Assembly (NCBI RefSeq): GCF_030463535.1 | Contig: NC_132878.1 | Coordinates: 26,298,425 to 26,362,424 of the forward strand | Length of the DNA stretch: 64,000 nucleotides | From: Salminus brasiliensis | Lineage: Eukaryota > Chordata > Actinopteri > Characiformes > Bryconidae | Direction: 5' to 3' | Shown: in pieces, positions 1 to 11,948 of the stretch | Layout of the letters: each line of letters starts with the position of its first letter | How positions within the stretch are numbered: position 1 is the stretch's first letter | Program-made: the position numbers and the translations under genes | Notes under the pieces: generated by a model | Told to the model about the DNA's origin: nothing | The model's input: only the letters and a program-made list of their open reading frames with translations | Database searches by the model: none

Positions 1-112
1 AATAACAGACCTTTGACTCATCTCGGTCCAGCCGTTCCCGAAAAACGAGAGAGAGAGAGATACTTTCTCTTTCTACCAACCATGATAAGACTCCTCTCCA
101 CACAACCCAAAC

Positions 113-622
113 ATGACCGCGGACATTCAGACTAAAGCCGGTTATAATGACCTGAAAGAGGACTCCGGAGGAAGCGCGCAGTCTGGAAGATGGGGCGCTT
201 ACTTTCTGATTTTGAGTTTGGTTTTGGCCGTGGAAACCTTCATCACAGCCTGTTTTCTGTATGACTTCGCCAGTGACATACACACTGTGAGTACGACCAG
301 ACAAACTGCAGTCTACAGCCTACAGCCCTATAACACCATCTGTGATCATGAGGAAAGACTACAACCACTACTACTACTATTACTACTACCAGTACTAATA
401 CTAAAATTGTATAAAAATAACTGATTTTATACAATTATCATTTCAAATTGTAAAAAAAAAAAACATATGAGAAAATGCATGTTAACATACTAATATTAAA
501 TCTAATGAAGTCCTGTGTAGATTTTGTTCCCAGTTTGTAGTTTGTTGCGTTCCACCTTAAATGGTGCGGCAGTAAAATCATAATGGCCACGATGTAGCGA
601 CAGCACTGCTTAAGGTGGAACG

Positions 623-707
<85 letters not shown>

Positions 708-798
708 CATACATACATATAGGTTAATAAAAAAAACACATTCCCATTACTTAAAAACAACATAATATTTGGTTTCATAATTGAGCACATTGCTAGGT

Positions 799-862
<64 letters not shown>

Positions 863-3148
863 TTGACATGCCAAATACCGTGATTAAAGTATTTGCTTTA
901 TTTCAGTGCTGCAGTCACCCTCGTTTCAGAGCATATTTGGGACATATATATTATTCATTTATTATGTATATATAATTCTGTTCTTTTAAAGGAAAAAAAA
1001 AAATCTTTTTTTAATGAAGTGATTTTACCTTTGTATCCTTTTTGAAATATATGCATAGTAAAGCTTTTGGGATTGTGTTATTAAGACACATGCCAGAAGT
1101 CATGTTCCTGTTTATATGCAGTTGTTTGTTTCAATGCTTTTCTCTTCACTTTCTCAGACTGATGAATCCCTAAGGCAGGGACTCTACCCCACAGACTGTC
1201 TTTACCATTTCACAGATGAAGATGAGGTGAATGGAGGAGGGATGGCAAGCTGTGAGCTAATGAAGAAAGAATTTCAGAACAGCGCCCATCAGGTACTGGC
1301 CAGGGATGTAAATATTGATATGATTGAGAAAAGGATTCAGAGCATCAGGAAATGTCTATTCAGCTAATTTGGTATTGTTCACAAGGATTCTCCGGGGGAA
1401 AAAAAAGAAATCTTCAGGATTTTGAAGACATGTTCAAAATTCAGAGTTTGGTCCCTAGTTCATATATGCAAAAATAGCGTGTTTGGAGTTCACAGTTTTT
1501 ATAATGTTACAGAAACCATCACATTTACATATCACTGTCACACAAAAGGCTTGTCATGTCAAGTATTTTAACCCTATACAGAGTACACAGTGAAACGAAA
1601 CAACGTTCCTCCAGGACCATGGTGCAACACACAATGTAGACAGTACAGTACAAGAAAGTGTAGCAGGCAGGATACTATAAATAAATCAGTTTGTGAAACC
1701 ACAAACTTTATAAGTGGATCATGGTGGGGTACGGGGGAATGTGCTCTTTCAGTATCACAGATGCTCTGAACATTTGCTGTAAATCAGTCAATCAGTGTTT
1801 TTGTTTCCTGTGCAGAGACTTCTGCTGGACATCCAGAACTCTCTTTGGCAGAGTTTAGGAGGTAACACCCTATAACTGCATTTTACCACAGATAGTATTT
1901 ACTGATTACACATCAGTTTGTAAATGCTCCTATTTGCTTTTTTCACAGAACACAATGTTACCCAGATTTTCAAACCAGCTATACACCTCGGAGCCAAGCA
2001 GGAGCTGAAACAGTATCAGTATCTGCAGAAAACAGGTGGGTTAAACTGATACTCTTGTGAAAAAAAGAATACATCTTATTTGCCTCAATCTCAATGTAGC
2101 CAAGACATGTAAGCTAATGGAAGCTTATATCCCAACCATTTAGCATGGGTCTGCTAACTGTATGTCGAATTCACCACACACAGCTTCTAAAACCAGAGCT
2201 TTGTCAGAATTGTCAGAGCTTCTTTCTGGTTTTGTTGATAACAGCATGTCATACATGTCCAAGGCGAGCGTGTGATGTCTGAAGCGTGCAGTTCGCACAT
2301 TGCTAATTGGTGGGGTATAATCTTGCATGGCTTGCTCGCTCTCCTCATCACGCTTAAGTGATGTTAGCCAGCACAGGAGTCAGGCGTTAGCTGGTGTGGT
2401 GGAGCTGGGGATACCAGCCCTTTTGTTGTGAGCATGATGGCTGTCTGGCAATACAGCATCAGCGGCAGTTCGAAGGGGCGGTGGCTTTGCATGTATCGGA
2501 AGAGACATTCTTACCCTCCTAGTGTCGGGAGCATTGCTAGTGCTAGGGCGGGTTAATTGGCAGTTTCAAAAGACAACGTATGTATTGACCTGTGTAGGCT
2601 TCACTCAGTGCTTTAAGGTGAATTAACTGTAGGATAGTCTTAAATACCTGGGTGTTAGCATTGGGTGACCATTTGCATGGCATATAACTGCTACATAAAG
2701 CCATACATCCTTAAATGTTTGTTCTATAGGTGACCCTGAGGCTGTCGCACTTGCATTAGAGCGTTTAAACTGGGAGGCCTTGAGTGGACAGAGCAGTCAG
2801 GAAGGCCTGATGCGCCTCAGTCCTGACGGAGAGATTGTGGTGCCACAGGATGGGATTTATTTTGTGTACTCGCAAGTTTATTTCGAAAGTGCGCACTCAG
2901 GACGTGACCTGCAGGTCATGCAGTACTTGTTCAAGCGGACAGACCTTCATCCGGAACTGACTGTGTTGGCCAAAGCTGCGGCGACTCAGTGTCTCAACTC
3001 AGAATCCGGTGTGGGACTATATTCCAGCCACCAGGGCGCACTATTTCACCTGGAACGGGGTGACCGGCTCGCACTTTACGTGCGCAACATGGGCGCTGTG
3101 CACTTCCCCCCAGAGGCCACTTACTTTGGGGCTTTTATGATAGATTGA
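113..3148 (+). CDS. tnfsf10l: TNF-superfamily ligand, TRAIL (TNFSF10)-like, complete
   Basis: Coding exons are 113-286, 1158-1292, 1816-1861, 1949-2035 and 2730-3148. All junctions are GT-AG, and the phases join into 861 bp (286 aa plus stop). The protein is a type II membrane ligand: a short cytoplasmic tail, one hydrophobic segment at about residues 27-50, a stalk, and a C-terminal TNF homology domain from about residue 125 to the end. Domain landmarks are [26 protein letters not shown] and the terminal ATYFGAF. Cys235 in the ATQC motif sits where TRAIL has its trimer-coordinating zinc cysteine, which points to TNFSF10 rather than FasL or TNF. Known role of the family: a homotrimer at the cell surface engages death receptors and triggers caspase signalling. 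Fish carry several TRAIL-like paralogues, and I cannot say which one this is. The start at 113 is the first ATG leading into the open frame; the ATG at 82 is out of this frame. Confidence 0.9.
548..622. mobile_element. 75-bp fold-back MITE in intron 1 of the TNFSF10-like gene
   Basis: A perfect 13-bp terminal inverted repeat, cgttccaccttaa, is present at 548-560 and in reverse complement at 610-622. The inner sequence is partly self-complementary. It is followed immediately by an A tract. A very short non-autonomous element of this form is common in fish; the superfamily is unclear. Confidence 0.6.
623..860. repeat. Poly(A) tract and two (TA)n microsatellites
   Basis: A tract of A spans about 623-648. 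(TA)n runs at about 652-702, ending in (CATA)n to about 720. A second (TA)n occupies about 800-860. The Tyr-Ile open frames across this stretch on both strands are artefacts of the dinucleotide repeat. Confidence 0.95.
2200..2600. repeat. Interspersed repeat in intron 4 of the TNFSF10-like gene
   Basis: The segment carries a string of motifs (gctaattggtggggt, then a cagcatcagcggcag / ggcggtggct block, then tcggaagagacattcttaccctcctagtgtcgg) that recurs in diverged form at about 19390-19450 and 19780-19910. The recurrence shows it is a dispersed repeat rather than an exon. A SINE-like origin is likely; the family is not named. Confidence 0.6.
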
Positions 3149-3288
3149 CAGAACCTGTGCTGAATGTCCACAGTATCTCAGGAATCAAGATCAAGCCAAG
3201 TACAACACTCCGGTCCACCACGACAGACACAAGTTGGTCAATATATATTTTAAAGCATTGTAATGTTTTAAAGTCTTAAAGTGCAACA

Positions 3289-3294
3289 AATAAA
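3289..3294 (+). terminator. Polyadenylation signal of the TNFSF10-like gene
   Basis: A canonical AATAAA lies 141 bp after the stop codon, followed by T/G-containing sequence. It would give a short 3' UTR. The signal is seen directly; its use is inferred. Confidence 0.6.
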
Positions 3295-3299
3295 GCAGT

Positions 3300-4270
3300 G
3301 TATAAGCTCACTTTTCTCCAAATAACTGAACACACTGGGAAGTGCTAAGGCTCTTGAGCTTAGTGTATAAAAAGCAAGTAAAAGGCATAATGTAAAGCCA
3401 GGCTGATATACATGACTGAAATGTATATCATGTAACACACTAAATAACAGTTTTTTGTTATGGCATCATAAGAATTTGCAATCTTTTTGCTAACTTTTTT
3501 TATATGTAAATGAATTATGTAAACATTAAAGTTTTCTACTTTCCAACTTTTTAATTACTGTTTTTTTTTTTACACATTGTCTTAACATTTTATGACGAAT
3601 GGAAAAGTGAAGATTGTTTCTTCTCTCATTCAGCTTGCCATTCTGGAAAAAACAAGGTTTTGGCCTGACCGCAATAAAAGAAACCCTGCTACAAAAAAAA
3701 AAAAAAAAAAAGTTTACATGCACTTAGCAATCCAATCATTTATGCCGTAATTGGATTATTCAAGTGGTCATGTAAACAAAAAAATAAATAAATAAATAAA
3801 ATCAGAGTATGATCTAGAAATCCAATAGAGAGAGCTGGATTTTAGCTCAGTAATCAGATCTCAGTGCATGCATCTTAACTGGAGTACTCTTAGATTCAAG
3901 CGGTTACCTGCAATTAGCAAGCATCATTTCACTGCAATACTTAAGCAGTATTAAAATCAACATTTTCACCAAAGTGTTGTCAAGGAGTCTGAGACCCAGA
4001 CTACAACCAGGTCCAATTTTTTTTTTTATAAATAAACCTACCATAAGAGTATAAAAGCTAATCAACATTAGTAGAACATTCACTACAGTATGTTTAGTAT
4101 GGTAATATCTGGTTTTGGGTGCAGCCTGTGACCCTCTGGCATGTAGTCAAGCCTGGCAGATACTGTGAGGATTTACTGAATTTATGATTGCAATATAACA
4201 AGTGTTTAAAAAAAATAAATAAATAAATAAAAAAGACCAGGTAAGATAACATTGTAACATGGAATTCTGA
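3300..4270. other. Convergent intergenic interval between the TNFSF10-like gene and nono
   Basis: No open frame of interest is present. The interval contains a retroposed-looking 3' end (AATAAA at 3673-3678, then about 18 A residues ending at 3711). A small element with inverted ends gtttacatg/catgtaaac lies at 3712-3777. Short (AAAT)n tracts lie near 3780 and 4210. Confidence 0.6.
3712..3777. mobile_element. 66-bp MITE-like element with inverted ends
   Basis: It starts gtttacatgcact and ends agtggtcatgtaaac, giving 9 bp of perfect terminal inversion that continues imperfectly inward. It abuts a long A tract on its left. I assign it to the non-autonomous DNA elements by structure only. Confidence 0.45.
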
Positions 4271-4276
4271 TTTATT
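4271..4276 (-). terminator. nono: Candidate nono polyadenylation signal
   Basis: The plus-strand tttatt gives AATAAA on the minus strand about 440 bp beyond the nono stop codon. The AT-rich 3' UTR between them has no other gene-like content. Other AATAAA-like words occur nearby, so the site in use is uncertain. Confidence 0.4.
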
Positions 4277-4718
4277 GTAAGGCGTTTAGAAATGTGGGTA
4301 TTTCAGAAAATGTGACCGACAAATGAATTTTCTAATTCTATATAAAAAGTACACTGGGTGAAATACAAAATAAAAATACGAAAAAAAAGAAAACACAATA
4401 AAACAGAAAAACAAAACAAAAAGGTCTATACAAAAAACGAGTTTTCCCCACCCGTAAGGTACAAGATAATAAATCTTCAGGAGCAAATTGAAATTAATAC
4501 TCTGTATAAGCTTAAAACAAACTCCACACAGAAGCCACATGTTTTTTTAAAATGTGTGCCAGAGAAGCTACCAATCCATGGGCTGGACTTAAAAATATTG
4601 TACAGTTTGTGTGTGTGTGTGTAAAAAAATAATCCAGAAAAGATAGACAGAGAGGGAGGGAGAAAGAGACACGATGAGAGAAAGAAATAGAAAGGGGAGG
4701 GTGGTCTGTTGTAGGGTC

Positions 4719-6755
4719 TCAGAACCTGCGGCGTTTGTTGGGGCCAAAGTCAATTGGAGGTCCTGGGCGAGGGAATGGAAGAGGAAGACCACCGGGATTC
4801 CCTCCAGGACTCTGAGAGAAAGCGAAGGAAAATAATGCAGCAATAAGTTGACGCATTTTATTTTCCACATTCACCCAATAAAGAAAAATTATGAATAAAA
4901 GTGATCTTGCATGTATGGCATGACTGAGATTTATGCACAGACTTAAGCCATTACCTCGTTGGCAGTCAGGTTGGGTGCACCTGGAGATGAAGCGTTTCCT
5001 CCCATTGGGTTCCTGTTCATGGGCAGGCCCTGACCTTTAACCCCACAGAGAGAAAATTGAGAGTCACAGGTGGGTTAGGATTTCACACACTGCTAGTTAC
5101 AGGTATATAGCTAGCACAGTATACCAGTGCTTGCAATGCCTATCCTCTGTCAAATGCAGCTTCATTGAGATTTGTTTGCAGACTGAAACCAAAAATCCCT
5201 GCTTGCAGTAGTAGTTTCTATGTGAATTCAGCCCAGCACACAAATGACACTTGTTTTAACAGTCGAGGGAAGAAAAAAAAATAAAAGAAAAAAGGTCATC
5301 ACATCTAGTTTACATGGACATTCATGCATCCCAGTAAAACGTGTGTGATCAATATAGTGGCACTGGAATTAGCAGCAGCTCTGCATCAGCACACCAGATG
5401 GCATTGTTTTACCTGCAACTCTGCACTGGTAGAAGTCTTGCAGTATTTATATTTATATAAAAAAAATGATTTACCAAGCTTTCTTCTGTGCCCTGGTTGT
5501 GTTGCATTTGTGCTAGAACTGAATGATCATGTGTTAATCTCTGTGATAAGATAAATAATTACTTCAAGCTTTCCTTAAGCCACAATATGCAAATATCACA
5601 CCAATCCAAGCTCAAACCAGCAGTAGTAGCAGCTGTTATTTTTAGAGTTTTAAATAGAAAAACCAAAGTAAAATAAACAATTAGCTTGTGTGTACATGTA
5701 AAACTGTTTGATGGCTTTTGATTGGCAAGTCTGAACCACTATATGGCACACATTCAAAACTAAAAGGTTCCTAAACGGTCTGATGAAGTTCTACCTGACA
5801 TTGTGCTCTTTTTTTGCCAAAACCAAGAATGCTTCTAAAAATCACAGCAGAAAACCTTCCTGAATCCTTATTTAAAGACTGTAGCTCTTAAACTCATTTT
5901 TGAAATTCATCATTTAGTGTAGTGACTCACCTCCCATGTGCATTCTCATGTCTTGTTCCCTCTGAAAAGCAAGCAGAAACACCAGAGGCATTAATGACAA
6001 ATATGAAGTCACTTAAACGCAATACATGTGGAACATACATGCGTGTGAAAACATGTCTGCCTGTGTATATACAGGGTTTCCCAATTTTTAAGATGAACAG
6101 ACAAAGAATGAATAAACAGAAAAGCATGATTTACCATTGATCTGTTGAAGTGTGTGGGAAAGGCTGCAGTGTATTGTTTAAATATTAAACAGTGGCCTTT
6201 AAATTACTAATATATGCTGCAATATTTAAATAACCCAATAACCAATCAAATGTTCACAGCATGATGTGTAGAGCTGTTTAAAATATCAAGTCATTGATTT
6301 CCAATGGCTTAGGTCCATTTATGTATTTAAAATAAGCCAACACCAAGGAAACATTCTACTTGCCTGCTTTTGAAGAATAATGCGATGACCAAAAAAAAAA
6401 AAAAGAAAAAAAAAAAAAGAAAAGAAGTGGACTCTGGTGATCAAACTACAACCCTGTAATCACTAAACCAGCATTCTAACCACTGAGCCACAGTCTGGAC
6501 CTTGGTGTTAAGACAAGTGGTGATTCTTTGTCATAGTATGATTTTGTCTTTAGCACTCTGACATTACACTTGGTATCAGTGCTATAAGGAAAAGACAACT
6601 GTAATGCTGTAAGAATTTCAACCTAAAACTGTCAGGAGTTCTGACACATCACGATACTCATTTAACATAACTAAATTATCTGGGTAAAACAAATACAGTC
6701 ACCATTGAGTGCAACTTCAATATTAAGGAAAAAAACAGCAATATAGTATGCAGCC

Positions 6756-6802
<47 letters not shown>

Positions 6803-9800
6803 GCATCATGTACAATCCCAGCTAATCCACCCCCTGGCCCTGTGTGTATATATTAGATAGTATAAAATCTCCTTCCTTGGCAACTTGCATGCGTGTAGTG
6901 CATGTACTGATGGATCAAAAACGTACTTTCTCTGCAAAGTTTCCCCCCTGGCCCTGCTGTCTCCTCATTAAATCCTCTGTGTGGGCCCGTAGCTCCTCCT
7001 CCCTGCGGCGCCGCTCCTCCTCCTGGCGCAGCTCCAGCTGCTTCCTCTTCTGAACCTCCTGGTTGTGCGCCTCCTCCATACGCCTCAGCTCTTCCTGCCT
7101 CCTCAACAGATCTGAGAGAGAAATAGAAGCAAGTTTTTAAAGCACACAGGTTTAAAATCAACTGTGGATTTGTTAAGATTTACCCTCCACTTAAGCTCCA
7201 CTACTTTTTACACAACTTGTTTTACACAACTAGTGTATTTGGCTTTGTTACTAACTCAATGAACTGAAAAAAATAAAATAAAAACAATTTGTTGCATCTA
7301 CTGCATTACCACTAATAAGGCATTTTCAACTGAACATAACAGCTTGGTATTTATTACCATTGAAAGCCATGAGATAAAGGTGCACGTATTTGTCACTGTA
7401 CAGCGAAATGTGTCCTCCGCATTTAACCCATCTGGTCTGTCACACACACACACACACACACACGCCCAGGGAGCAGAGAGGGTAAAGGGCCTTGCTCAAG
7501 GGCCCAACAGTGGCAGCTTGCCGAGCCCGGGAATCGAACCCACAACCCTGTTATTAATATCCTGGCGCTCTAACCGCTGAGCCACCACTGCCCATGAAAC
7601 ACTGTGGGAAGACTTTGGCCATATCCCCCACCTCTAGAGGAAAGGGACACGCAAACAATGTTTTCAGACTCACCCTGTCTCATGAGCATGACCTGATGCT
7701 CGTGCCTGGCCGCATCCATCTCCTGCTCCAATTTCTCCTGAGCTTCTTTAATGTTCCTGTCCACCTGCTCAAACTGCTGCTTCTCCATCTCCATCAGAGC
7801 CTTCCAACGCATCGCATACTCATACTCAAACGAGCCAGGTTGAGCAAAACGAGGAGGCTGCTCACGCTCCCTAGGGAAGACGAAAGAGAAATTAAAATAT
7901 TTTCTTTACATTGCTTTTCAATTACATCAAATTATGAATGAAAAGCACAATCAAAATATGTATGATTTCACCTAAATGATTAGATTTTATTGATGTTTAA
8001 TGCTAGCCCATTTTACAGTATACGACACTCCCTTGTGGTAGCAAAGTAAAACTAAGCAGAGACTAACATGAAAAAGAAAACGCTAATCATGAAAACCTTT
8101 GTGAGAAAAACTCACTTGTGGTACTGAGGATTTTTGCTGACCAGCCTCTCTGGAAGTCCCTCATCTTCATCCAGCTGATCCATGGGCTCCACCATTACTG
8201 GCCGAGGAAACCTGAGCAAGCGCACACATACACACAGCTGCTTAGAACTGCTACACCAAAGGTGACCAATACATAAAAATACAACCATCATAAATATTAC
8301 TACCAAACACACTACGTATCCTAAATCTAATGAATCAGGGCGCTTATTATCCTGTGATTTGCTCAGAAAAGCATACCCCCATACTTAATCATGAAAATTA
8401 AATAGTGATATTCCCCTCAGCAAAAAGAATGCGTCATGGTTCAATATTTCCCTAAAAACCTCATTCCATCAGTGCTAACTAACCCACAAATTAAAACCCA
8501 GGGATTTTTTTTTTATCTGTCTAGGTTCAACAGATCAGAGGATTTAACAAGCTGTTCATATTTGGCTGTTACAGCTACTGTAGAAAAGGGACGAGGGAAA
8601 CAAGCTTTGTTTCTTTAGCCAATTAGCACTAGCTAACATTAACAAGGCAAAAGAACTGTAGAAACACGTTTAAATAAACTTGTTCTGATACATTTAAACG
8701 TGTAGCTGATTCAGGATCAGTACTGCATTGTCTGAAAAACTCACGAGGTGAGCAGAAACGCTCCGTCAGCGCAGCGATCAAGAGCTTTCCTGGCTGATGG
8801 TTTGTTGGCAAACTCTACGATGCCTTTGCCGGTGGGTCTGCCTCGGTCATCCACAATGACGATGGCACGTTCGATCGGGCCGAACATGGCGAAGGCCTCC
8901 TCCAAAAGCTCGTTGGAGACGAACTGAGGAAGGTTCTTCACAGACAATGCTGCACCATGAGTGGCAAAGCGCACACGGATCTGGCGGCCACGGAACAATG
9001 TGTCGTCCAGTTCAGCTTTGGCGATGTCAGCCAGTGTCTTTGTTTCCTGAGAGGAGAGAAGAGGACCATCATTAATGGCTCCTGAGAGAGCAGTGGGATT
9101 TAACATGACTGCTTTCCCACCTACTGTCTTGACCTGCAGATTAGGTTCACAATCATAAAGAACTGACAGGCAGGGGAAACATAGCTCAATCTCGGTAAAC
9201 AAGTGGCACTGACGCACCACTACAGACAAGGTCACTTTGCCCCATCCTACATTCATTCACGTTTATATTGCCTGTGCGCCCCAAAATCATCAAAATTACA
9301 ACCAATTTGCATGAGAAATAATGACAATGATTAATTACATAAGCAATTATAAAAGCAGCCTGTTATGATTTTATGGATGCGTCACCATTGGAACTAAATT
9401 TTGCTTAATTTAAAAAAAAAAATTGAATAACTTCATAACTTGTTTAGGGGTAATGGTGAACCCCTAAGAATCCTCCCTAAAGCACTCAAACAGTGGTACT
9501 GCTGTAGGGGCAAAGCAGGCCCATTTACTGCCACTGCTTTCTCATTTGGGACACAGTCTAACATTCAAGTCTGTCAGGCTTAGCCACCACCCTTACCAGT
9601 CGGATGAAGCCAAACCCGCGGTCCTTGTTAATGAAGATCTCAGAGGGTTTGCCATATTTGGAGAAGAGCTTCTCCACTTCTTCTTCGGTGGTGCCAGCCG
9701 GCAGGTTCCCCACAAACAGCCGGCTGCGCTGTGTGTAGGTCTTCTCTCCAGGCTTTCTAAAGCTCTGCAGGTCTATGGTCAAGGCATCATCTGAGCAAGA

Positions 9801-10676
9801 CAAAAATAGTCAATTTTAGTCACAACAAATGGTCTAGAATAATAGCTGAACTACGTAGCAATATAGCTGCAGTACTGTTCAAATGTGCAGGCACATTTCA
9901 CAATATACATTCATATTGAACAGCACTAGAAAAAAAGAAAAAGTGCCATACATGCCAACCAATCAATCACTTCTCAACTGACCTAGAGATTAACCTCTGA
10001 CACTAGACAACAATGACAAGCAAGCGACACCTGTCCTCCTCATGGCTATGTAACACACATGAATCCAAGGTCTTATGGAAAGAGCTGGGCAGAACATGTA
10101 GTAATAGTAGTGCCTGCTTAATACCGAACCCACTATGATAGATATATATAATCAGATAAATACAACAGTACATAAAATAATATCCAGATAACACATTGCA
10201 GACATGTAAGGAGGGGAAGGGTTGATTTAATGTATACTTCGTTTACACTGTTACAACTAGAGCAAAAAAGGCCATTTTCAACCCCTCTCTCTATAACCAA
10301 AAGGTGGTGAAATTTGTTGCATGTATGCAATATAGCACCGCATAATGCATATTCTACACAGCCTTAAACTAACATTACGCATTACTTAACTAACATTAAT
10401 GCCACTTTACAAATGTTTTTAGTGCATAAATATAAAAAAAATGCTCTTCTTAAAAATAAAAAATAAATAAAATAGCAAAAACTGATTTATGCCACGTGAA
10501 CACAAAGTAAACACAGCCTTACTGGGGCTGGCCTGGTCGGTGGAGTCAGTGTGCTGCCCATTGCTGTTGTCCGCTCCTCCACCGGGCTTCCTCTGCTGTT
10601 CGTGCTGGGGGTTGTTCTGCTGTCTCGGGGGGCCATGGTTGTGGTGCTCGGGACGAGGTCCTCGGTTTCCCTGCAT
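4719..10676 (-). CDS. nono: NONO (p54nrb), non-POU domain octamer-binding protein, complete
   Basis: Coding exons, in transcript order: 10676-10523, 9790-9597, 9046-8745, 8211-8116, 7870-7674, 7111-6927, 5961-5931, 5034-4955 and 4811-4719. All are GT-AG and phase-compatible, giving 1,332 bp (443 aa; human NONO is slightly longer at 471). Order of parts: a Q/N/H-rich N-terminus; RRM1 from about residue 75 (RLFVGNL, then GFGFIRL); RRM2 at about 148-225 (LSVKNLP, GKGIVEF); the NOPS segment ([12 protein letters not shown] through EYEYAMRW); a long charged coiled coil to about 375 ([20 protein letters not shown]); a Gly/Pro/Asn tail; and the terminal NKRRRF, matching the family's C-terminal nuclear signal. 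DBHS proteins dimerise with SFPQ/PSPC1 in paraspeckles and act in transcription, splicing, nuclear RNA retention and DNA repair. The NOPS and coiled-coil wording is closer to NONO than to SFPQ or PSPC1. The 31-bp exon at 5931-5961 is unusually small, and its junction is confirmed by phase. The start at 10676 begins exactly at a splice acceptor. Confidence 0.95.
6375..6500 (-). repeat. tRNA-derived SINE fragment in a nono intron
   Basis: The minus strand at about 6500-6430 reads GTGGCTCAGTGGTTAGAATG, a good Pol III A-box region, followed by a box B-like GTTGTAGTTTGATCACC. An A-rich tract lies at 6390-6424. The tRNA fold is not intact, so this is a SINE head rather than a tRNA gene. Confidence 0.65.
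6759..6800. repeat. (TG)n microsatellite
   Basis: About 21 uninterrupted GT dinucleotides in a nono intron. Confidence 0.97.
7370..7602 (-). repeat. tRNA-derived SINE with intact A and B boxes, in a nono intron
   Basis: On the minus strand from 7602 the element begins gtggtggctcagcggttag (A-box region) and has a textbook B box, GGTTCGATTCC, about 45 bases later. It runs into a body containing a (GT)n tract (plus-strand CA at 7441-7463) and the words gaccagatgggttaaatgcgg and tttcgctgtacagtgac, typical of an abundant fish repeat. It sits about 70 bp outside the exon ending at 7674. Orientation is the same as nono. Confidence 0.75.
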
Positions 10677-11579
10677 CTGAGAAGGAGAGGAGAAAAAGTA
10701 ATCAAACTGATCATACACACCCAAAGGCAACAAATCTTACTTGAAACCCAAAAATCTAAAAACTAAAACACAACGAGACAGAGAGGAAAGCTGCAGCAAT
10801 AAAAAAGTCTTTCATCTGTGATCACAGACAAAGAGCAAGTCCAGCTGGTGCTTGGTCCAAGTGACTGAAGTGAATAGGGCAGAAGTCCATATGGTGACCC
10901 AGAGCACTACCAGGGTTCACAAACCACTTCTTAAAGAGTTATGTCGCGCACTACATAGGGAGTAGGGAATAGGGACCAAGGAACAAATACATAATAAATC
11001 TCTTACGCTGGCTAGCATCGCTGCAAGTAACGACTGTATGACAAAGAGATACATCGAGCTCCACACAGGCAGCAATTAAAACTAGCTAAACGTCCCAGCA
11101 ACCTTATAAAAGTCTAACTGAACCATATCTTTAAACAGCAGACGAACATCATTTCAGCTCACTATACACCATTTTTAAATGATGGTCTTTTCAGGCTAAC
11201 GCAGGTAGGCTAGCTACACAGCTAGCTAACTAGCTACATAACGCTAGAAATACACAGGCTAACCACATCTGATATGAACTTAGACATGTAAGAAGCTAAA
11301 TGAGAAATGAGCAATCTGTCAGTAGTTAGACACAGACTCTGGTAGTTGTACTGTTTTATTTAGCTAACATCGTGGTGCAGGAGCCACAAGGCTTAATGCA
11401 GAGATTCTCTGCTACTAGCTAGCCAGCTAGCCCCCTCAGCTAGCTCATTCACATGCACTGATTCAGAGCTTCGGCGACAGAGATTTTCACTGCATTTACT
11501 GTGAACAGACTAATTGCATTAATAAACACTAGCGTTATTAATTTAAAAGAATTTATAAACCATAAAAAAGGTCCGTTAC

Positions 11580-11700
11580 CTTAAAGTAGATGAAATATTC
11601 CGCCGCACACAAAAACTAGGTTGCCCACAAAGAAGACTGAAGGAGGAGGAGCAACTCTCAACTCAACCCGAGCCTTATGGTCGACGTTCATTAGCCGACA
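11580..11700 (-). promoter_or_regulatory. nono: nono 5' non-coding exon and promoter region
   Basis: On the minus strand an AAG|GTAACG donor at 11580/11579 would end a non-coding first exon that splices to the acceptor directly before the nono ATG at 10676. The surrounding 11640-11880 is CpG-enriched relative to its neighbours and contains CCAAT boxes in either orientation near 11734 and 11784, plus acgtca/tgacgt elements near 11761 and 11847. There is no clear TATA box. The exact transcription start cannot be read from the sequence. Confidence 0.55.
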
Positions 11701-11948
11701 GCAAGCCAACGTCGAACGAGTGGCTGGATTTTAATTGGACAATTGTATGACAATCATATTACGTCAGGCAATCCAAACGTTTTCATTGGTGCGCGTCGGT
11801 TTCAAACTGCTCCGTAGACTCTCGTTGGTCAGAGCAGTGTGGAAATGACGTAGGAAGCTAGTGCGAGGCGCAGAGATGAAGCTGCGATGGCGCCACCAGC
11901 TGGTGTTATTAATAAACAGGCCGTTTGAAAACCTAAAATCGTAGATAC

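Noticed and set aside
578..975. Long open frames made of Tyr-Ile repeats on both strands
   Set aside because: They are translations of (TA)n tracts and have no start context, splice sites or non-repeat coding content.
2140..2600. Extra exon in the TNFSF10-like gene
   Set aside because: The segment recurs elsewhere in the window as a repeat, and the flanking exons already join in phase without it.
7520..7602. tRNA gene on the minus strand
   Set aside because: The box spacing and sequence fit a SINE promoter. The 3' half does not fold into a cloverleaf and continues into a repeat body.
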